From NCBI GenBank assembly GCA_022769565.1, contig JALEJQ010000081.1:30207-94206 (forward strand): 64,000 bases of DNA. The letters are read 5' to 3'. The notes under the pieces were generated by a model. It did not search any database and had not been told where the DNA came from. It saw only the letters and a list, made by a program, of their open reading frames with translations. Origin of the DNA: Oscillospiraceae bacterium. Its GTDB lineage: Bacteria > Bacillota > Clostridia > Oscillospirales > Ruminococcaceae. Positions 61,094 through 64,000 of the stretch are shown here, in pieces (positions within the stretch are counted from its first letter, which is position 1; the number at the start of each line of letters is the position of its first letter). The position numbers and the translations under genes were made by a program.

Positions 61094-61239
61094 GGTTTTA
61101 TTCTCCTTGTTTCTGATATGGTAAAACCGCATTTGTTCTGCGGTACGCTCATATTATCTGCACAGCTTCTTTAAAAATTCGTTCTTTCGGAAAGACAATT
61201 TTTTCTTCTTTCAAACTTTAACTGGGGTGGAGGATCATT

Positions 61240-62571
61240 ATGGATATTTTTATCCCTGAAAATGTCAAAATTGTAATGAACTGTCTGGAGCAGAACGGCT
61301 ACGAGGCCTTTCTTGTAGGCGGCTGCGTAAGGGATGCTGTTCTCGGAAAAGCGCCCAAGGATTACGATATTGCCACATCTGCTGTTCCCGAAGAGGTAAA
61401 GGCCTGCCTTGGCGGATATTATAATGTTATTGAAACAGGTGTAAAGCATGGAACCGTTACAGTGGTTTCCGGGGACGATTATATAGAAGTTACTACTTTC
61501 CGCATTGATGGGGAATATTCCGACCGCCGCCGGCCTGACAGTGTTAAATTTTCCGGAAATCTTGCGGACGACCTTGCAAGGCGTGATTTTACCATAAATG
61601 CTATGGCGTATAACCCGAAAACAGGTATAATAGACAACTTCGGGGGACAAAAGGATCTTTTCAGGCAGAAGATACGCTGCATTGGCGAACCTGCGGTAAG
61701 GTTCAGTGAGGACGCTTTGCGTATAATGCGTGCCCTGAGGTTTGCTTCGGAGCTTAATTTTGAAATAGACGTGGTAACTGCTGCGGCTATCCATAGTATG
61801 AAGGGACTTCTGACCCAAATTTCGGTGGAGAGGCTTTCAAAGGAGCTTGAACTTCTTATAACGGGAATGGCTCCTGCGGAGGTGCTGGTTTCCTTTTCGG
61901 ATGTTATATGCACGGTAATGCCGGAAATAAGACCTTGTATAGGCTTTGAACAGCACAGCCGTTATCACGTTTATGATGTTTGGAAGCATACTGCGGTGGC
62001 TCTTGAGCATGCCTGCAATGACAGAGAAGTGCGGCTTGCGCTGCTGCTCCACGATATTGCCAAGCCTAAGTGCTTCCGTATGGACGAAGAGGGCAATGGA
62101 CACTTCCCCGGTCACGAGCAGGAGGGCGCTAAAATGGCGGAGGACATACTCAGGCGTATGCGTTTTTCCAACGATACTATAAGCAGCGTTTCGGAGCTTG
62201 TAAAGTATCATTACGTTACACCTGTGGACGATGATTCTGTTGTAAAAAGACTTCTTGCCACCGTTGGCACACATGATTTCTTTAAGCTTACGGAGGTTAT
62301 GAAGGGCGACAGCAGGGCAAAGCAGGGCTTCTGCTTCGAGCGTGTGCAGATACTTGAAAATATGGAGAAAAGAGCGGAACGGATAATTGCCGCCAAGGAA
62401 TGTATAAGCATTCCCCAGCTTGAAGTAAACGGAACGGATATTGCTTCTCTCGGCGCTGAGGGCAGGCAGATAGGTGATATTCTGAACAATCTGCTTTCTC
62501 TTGTAATAGAAGGACGTATCTCCAATATCCGTGCAGAGCTTATCAAGGCTGCAAAGGAAATGATAAACTAA
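61240..62571 (+). CDS. cca: CCA tRNA nucleotidyltransferase
   Basis: 443 residues, GGGGTGGAGG before the ATG. Adds or repairs the 3' CCA of tRNA. The class II nucleotidyltransferase head has AFLVGGCVRDAVLGKAPKDYDIATSA-type sequence (GG and DxD motifs), TVVSGDDYIEVTTFRIDG, the DFTINAMAYNP motif and RFSEDALRIMRALRFASEL. A C-terminal HD domain (HVYDVWKHTAVALEHA, LALLLHDIAKPKCF) adds likely phosphohydrolase activity. Both tRNA-Gln genes in this window already encode CCA, so repair may be its main job. Confidence 0.96.
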   Translation: MDIFIPENVKIVMNCLEQNGYEAFLVGGCVRDAVLGKAPKDYDIATSAVPEEVKACLGGYYNVIETGVKHGTVTVVSGDDYIEVTTFRIDGEYSDRRRPDSVKFSGNLADDLARRDFTINAMAYNPKTGIIDNFGGQKDLFRQKIRCIGEPAVRFSEDALRIMRALRFASELNFEIDVVTAAAIHSMKGLLTQISVERLSKELELLITGMAPAEVLVSFSDVICTVMPEIRPCIGFEQHSRYHVYDVWKHTAVALEHACNDREVRLALLLHDIAKPKCFRMDEEGNGHFPGHEQEGAKMAEDILRRMRFSNDTISSVSELVKYHYVTPVDDDSVVKRLLATVGTHDFFKLTEVMKGDSRAKQGFCFERVQILENMEKRAERIIAAKECISIPQLEVNGTDIASLGAEGRQIGDILNNLLSLVIEGRISNIRAELIKAAKEMIN

Positions 62572-62606
62572 CGCTGTTATTTATGACCGAATTACAATAA
62601 TATATG

Positions 62607-62643
62607 TATCGCCGTGCTGTGAGTGCGGCGGTATTTTTCTTTT
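62607..62643 (+). terminator. Terminator after cca
   Basis: ATCGCCG pairs with CGGCGGT (one G-T pair) and is followed by ATTTTTCTTTTT. Confidence 0.8.
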
Positions 62644-62740
62644 TCGGGGTGTTTGGGCTGCGATTTTTGAATAAATTGAATAAAAAACACTAATAATATT
62701 TGTACTGTGGAAATTTTGAAGATTTTTTTGTATAAAATGC

Positions 62741-62769
62741 TTGACAAATCGGAAAACAGCGTGTATAAT
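62741..62769 (+). promoter_or_regulatory. Promoter of the rpsL-rpsG-fusA operon
   Basis: TTGACA at 62741-62746 and TATAAT at 62764-62769, 17-base spacer, full consensus. Confidence 0.92.
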
Positions 62770-62833
62770 AGTTAACTGTGTGAAACTGCGTGTGCTTGTT
62801 TCCATGTAATTTTTGAGGAAAGGAGATAGATTA

Positions 62834-63259
62834 ATGCCTACATTTAACCAGTTGGTTCGTAAGGGAAGAGAAGTTTCTGAAAAGAAATCAACGGCTCCTG
62901 CTCTTCAGAAGGGCTACAATGCCAAGAAGAAGATCGCAACAAATCAGAGCTCACCTCAGAAGAGAGGCGTTTGCACAGCTGTAAGAACAGCTACACCTAA
63001 GAAGCCTAACTCCGCTATGAGAAAGATCGCCAGAGAAAAGCTTACTAACGGTAACGAAGTTACAGCATATATCCCCGGTATCGGTCACAACCTTCAGGAA
63101 CACTCTGTTGTACTCATCAGAGGCGGAAGAGTTAAGGACCTCCCCGGTGTACGTTACCACATCATCAGAGGTACACTCGATGCTCAGGGCGTTGCCAAGA
63201 GAAATCAGGCTCGTTCCAAGTACGGTGCAAAGAAGCCTAAGGCAGGCGCAGCTAAGTAA
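62834..63259 (+). CDS. rpsL: 30S ribosomal protein S12
   Basis: 141 residues from the ATG at 62834, which has AGGAGATAG upstream and gives the standard N-terminus [12 protein letters not shown]. Part of the decoding centre of the small subunit. The conserved [17 protein letters not shown] and the loop [20 protein letters not shown] are intact. The Lys in the KKPNS loop and the one in [12 protein letters not shown], common places for streptomycin resistance changes, carry the wild-type residue as far as I can see. First gene of the str operon. Confidence 0.98.
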   Translation: MPTFNQLVRKGREVSEKKSTAPALQKGYNAKKKIATNQSSPQKRGVCTAVRTATPKKPNSAMRKIAREKLTNGNEVTAYIPGIGHNLQEHSVVLIRGGRVKDLPGVRYHIIRGTLDAQGVAKRNQARSKYGAKKPKAGAAK

Positions 63260-63312
63260 TTTTAGCGAAATTTGTCTTGCAAATTGATTCAGAACTCAAT
63301 GAAACCACAATA

Positions 63313-63354
63313 AATGCGGATTATTCATTTTATATAGATCGAATACCTCGCATT
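63313..63354 (+). other. Stem-loop between rpsL and rpsG
   Basis: AATGCG (63313-63318) pairs with CGCATT (63349-63354), extended inward by TTATTC/GAATA. The S12-S7 gap is 176 bases, longer than usual, and in E. coli S7 represses its own translation from a structure in this gap. A comparable role here is only a suggestion. Confidence 0.4.
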
Positions 63355-63435
63355 TGGACAGCGTGTCATCGACGCAAAGGCTTGTGGAATGAAACGAGTA
63401 CCTATGAATTCATCACTATGAAGGAGGGAAGTATT

Positions 63436-63906
63436 GTGCCAAGAAGAGGTAATATCGCAAAGCGTGAAGTTCTTTGCGATCCTGTTTACAATTCTGAGAT
63501 CGTAACACGTCTTATCAACAACATCATGCTGGACGGTAAGAAGGGTGTTGCTCAGAAGATCGTTTACGGAGCATTTGAGATCGTTGCTGAAAAGACAGGC
63601 AAGGACGCTCTTGAGGTTTTTGAGCAGGCTATGGAAAATATCATGCCCCTGCTCGAGGTAAAGGCTCGCCGTGTGGGCGGTGCAACATACCAGGTTCCTA
63701 TGGAGGTTCGTCCTGAGAGAAAGCAGACTCTCGGACTCAGATGGCTCACAACTTATTCAAGAGCCAGAAACGAAAGAACTATGAAGGAAAGACTCGCAGC
63801 TGAGATCATCGACGCATCTAACGGTGTCGGCGGTTCCTGCAAGAAGCGTGAGGATACTCATAAGATGGCTGAGGCTAACAAGGCATTTGCTCATTACCGT
63901 TGGTAA
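63436..63906 (+). CDS. rpsG: 30S ribosomal protein S7
   Basis: 156 residues from the GTG at 63436, which follows AAGGAGGG and gives the standard [12 protein letters not shown] start. In-frame ATGs farther upstream (63277, 63418) are in the leader. It nucleates assembly of the 30S head by binding 16S r[43 protein letters not shown] and the C-terminal [12 protein letters not shown] are as expected. Second gene of the str operon. Confidence 0.97.
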   Translation: MPRRGNIAKREVLCDPVYNSEIVTRLINNIMLDGKKGVAQKIVYGAFEIVAEKTGKDALEVFEQAMENIMPLLEVKARRVGGATYQVPMEVRPERKQTLGLRWLTTYSRARNERTMKERLAAEIIDASNGVGGSCKKREDTHKMAEANKAFAHYRW

Positions 63907-63938
63907 TGGCTGCTTTGTCTCGCTAAGGAGGAAAAATT

Positions 63939-64000
63939 ATGCCAAGAGATTGTTCACTTGAAATGACTCGTAATATTGGTATAATGGCTCACATCGACGC
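63939..64000 (+). CDS. fusA: Elongation factor G, N-terminal start only
   Basis: ATG at 63939 with AAGGAGG upstream, 32 bases after rpsG. The visible residues PRDCSLEMTRNIGIMAHIDA match the start of EF-G up to the first residues of the GTP-binding G1 motif. The gene continues outside the window. Confidence 0.93.
   Translation, partial: MPRDCSLEMTRNIGIMAHID

Overview
The window looks like chromosomal DNA of a low-to-mid G+C Gram-positive anaerobe of the class Clostridia, most like the Oscillospiraceae/Ruminococcaceae. The support is Firmicutes-specific gene families and layouts: a tryptophan T-box, a gerA-type germinant receptor operon, a YesM/YesN two-component pair, Gls24-FakA (yloU-yloV), an SRP RNA-dnaX-ybaB-recR block, tmcAL, DUF896 and DUF1540 proteins, many TTG/GTG starts, and sigma-A promoters with 17-base spacers. 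No phage, integrase, transposase or CRISPR array was seen. Species cannot be named from the sequence alone.

Layout. 1-4.4 kb: end of aconitase, two small membrane genes, NADP isocitrate dehydrogenase and the NADH sensor Rex, i.e. the oxidative route to 2-oxoglutarate beside a redox regulator. 4.5-7 kb: unknown lipoprotein and membrane genes and a DUF308 protein. 7-11.3 kb: bioY behind a BirA-like operator, then a Trp-specific T-box driving a trpXYZ-type ABC importer. 11.3-19.5 kb (minus): YesN/YesM regulators, glycerate kinase, an AI-2E family permease, fakA and a Gls24 protein. 19.5-25.7 kb (minus): a P-loop kinase, DUF2461, two tRNA-Gln genes, recR, ybaB, dnaX, a TPR membrane protein and the SRP RNA. 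25.6-28.4 kb: AT-rich DNA and a minimal McrB/McrC pair. 28.5-30.8 kb: SDR reductase, pyridoxamine kinase, trmL. 30.8-38.2 kb (minus): gerA-gerB-gerC with DUF421 and DUF4363 genes, htrA, DUF368. 38.3-40.7 kb: a possibly leaderless lipoprotein gene, metA, and two small membrane proteins. 40.8-46.1 kb (minus): heterodimeric ABC exporter, ychF, a small membrane protein. 46.3-53.6 kb (minus): DUF1934, murI, ddl, an amidase, two lipoproteins and ackA. 53.7-64 kb: tmcAL, a large secreted surface protein with ribosomal-gene-like codon use, nspC/DUF896 (minus), a GH13 enzyme fused to a DUF1653-like domain, DUF1540 (minus), cca, and the rpsL-rpsG-fusA operon running off the end.

The most unusual structure is a dispersed family of palindromic elements. 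Four copies are exactly 161 bp, one is 215 bp with a nested 54-bp hairpin insertion, and one is a 43-bp internal-deletion derivative. The outer arms differ between copies but stay complementary within each copy, and an inner stem behaves the same way. This is the pattern of covariation expected if secondary structure is maintained, and it is unlike a MITE with fixed terminal repeats. Other points worth following are the McrBC-like pair with no DNA-recognition domain and an apparently eroded McrC active site, the GH13-DUF1653 fusion, and an orphan plus-strand terminator-like hairpin beside an operator-like dyad upstream of the ABC exporter.
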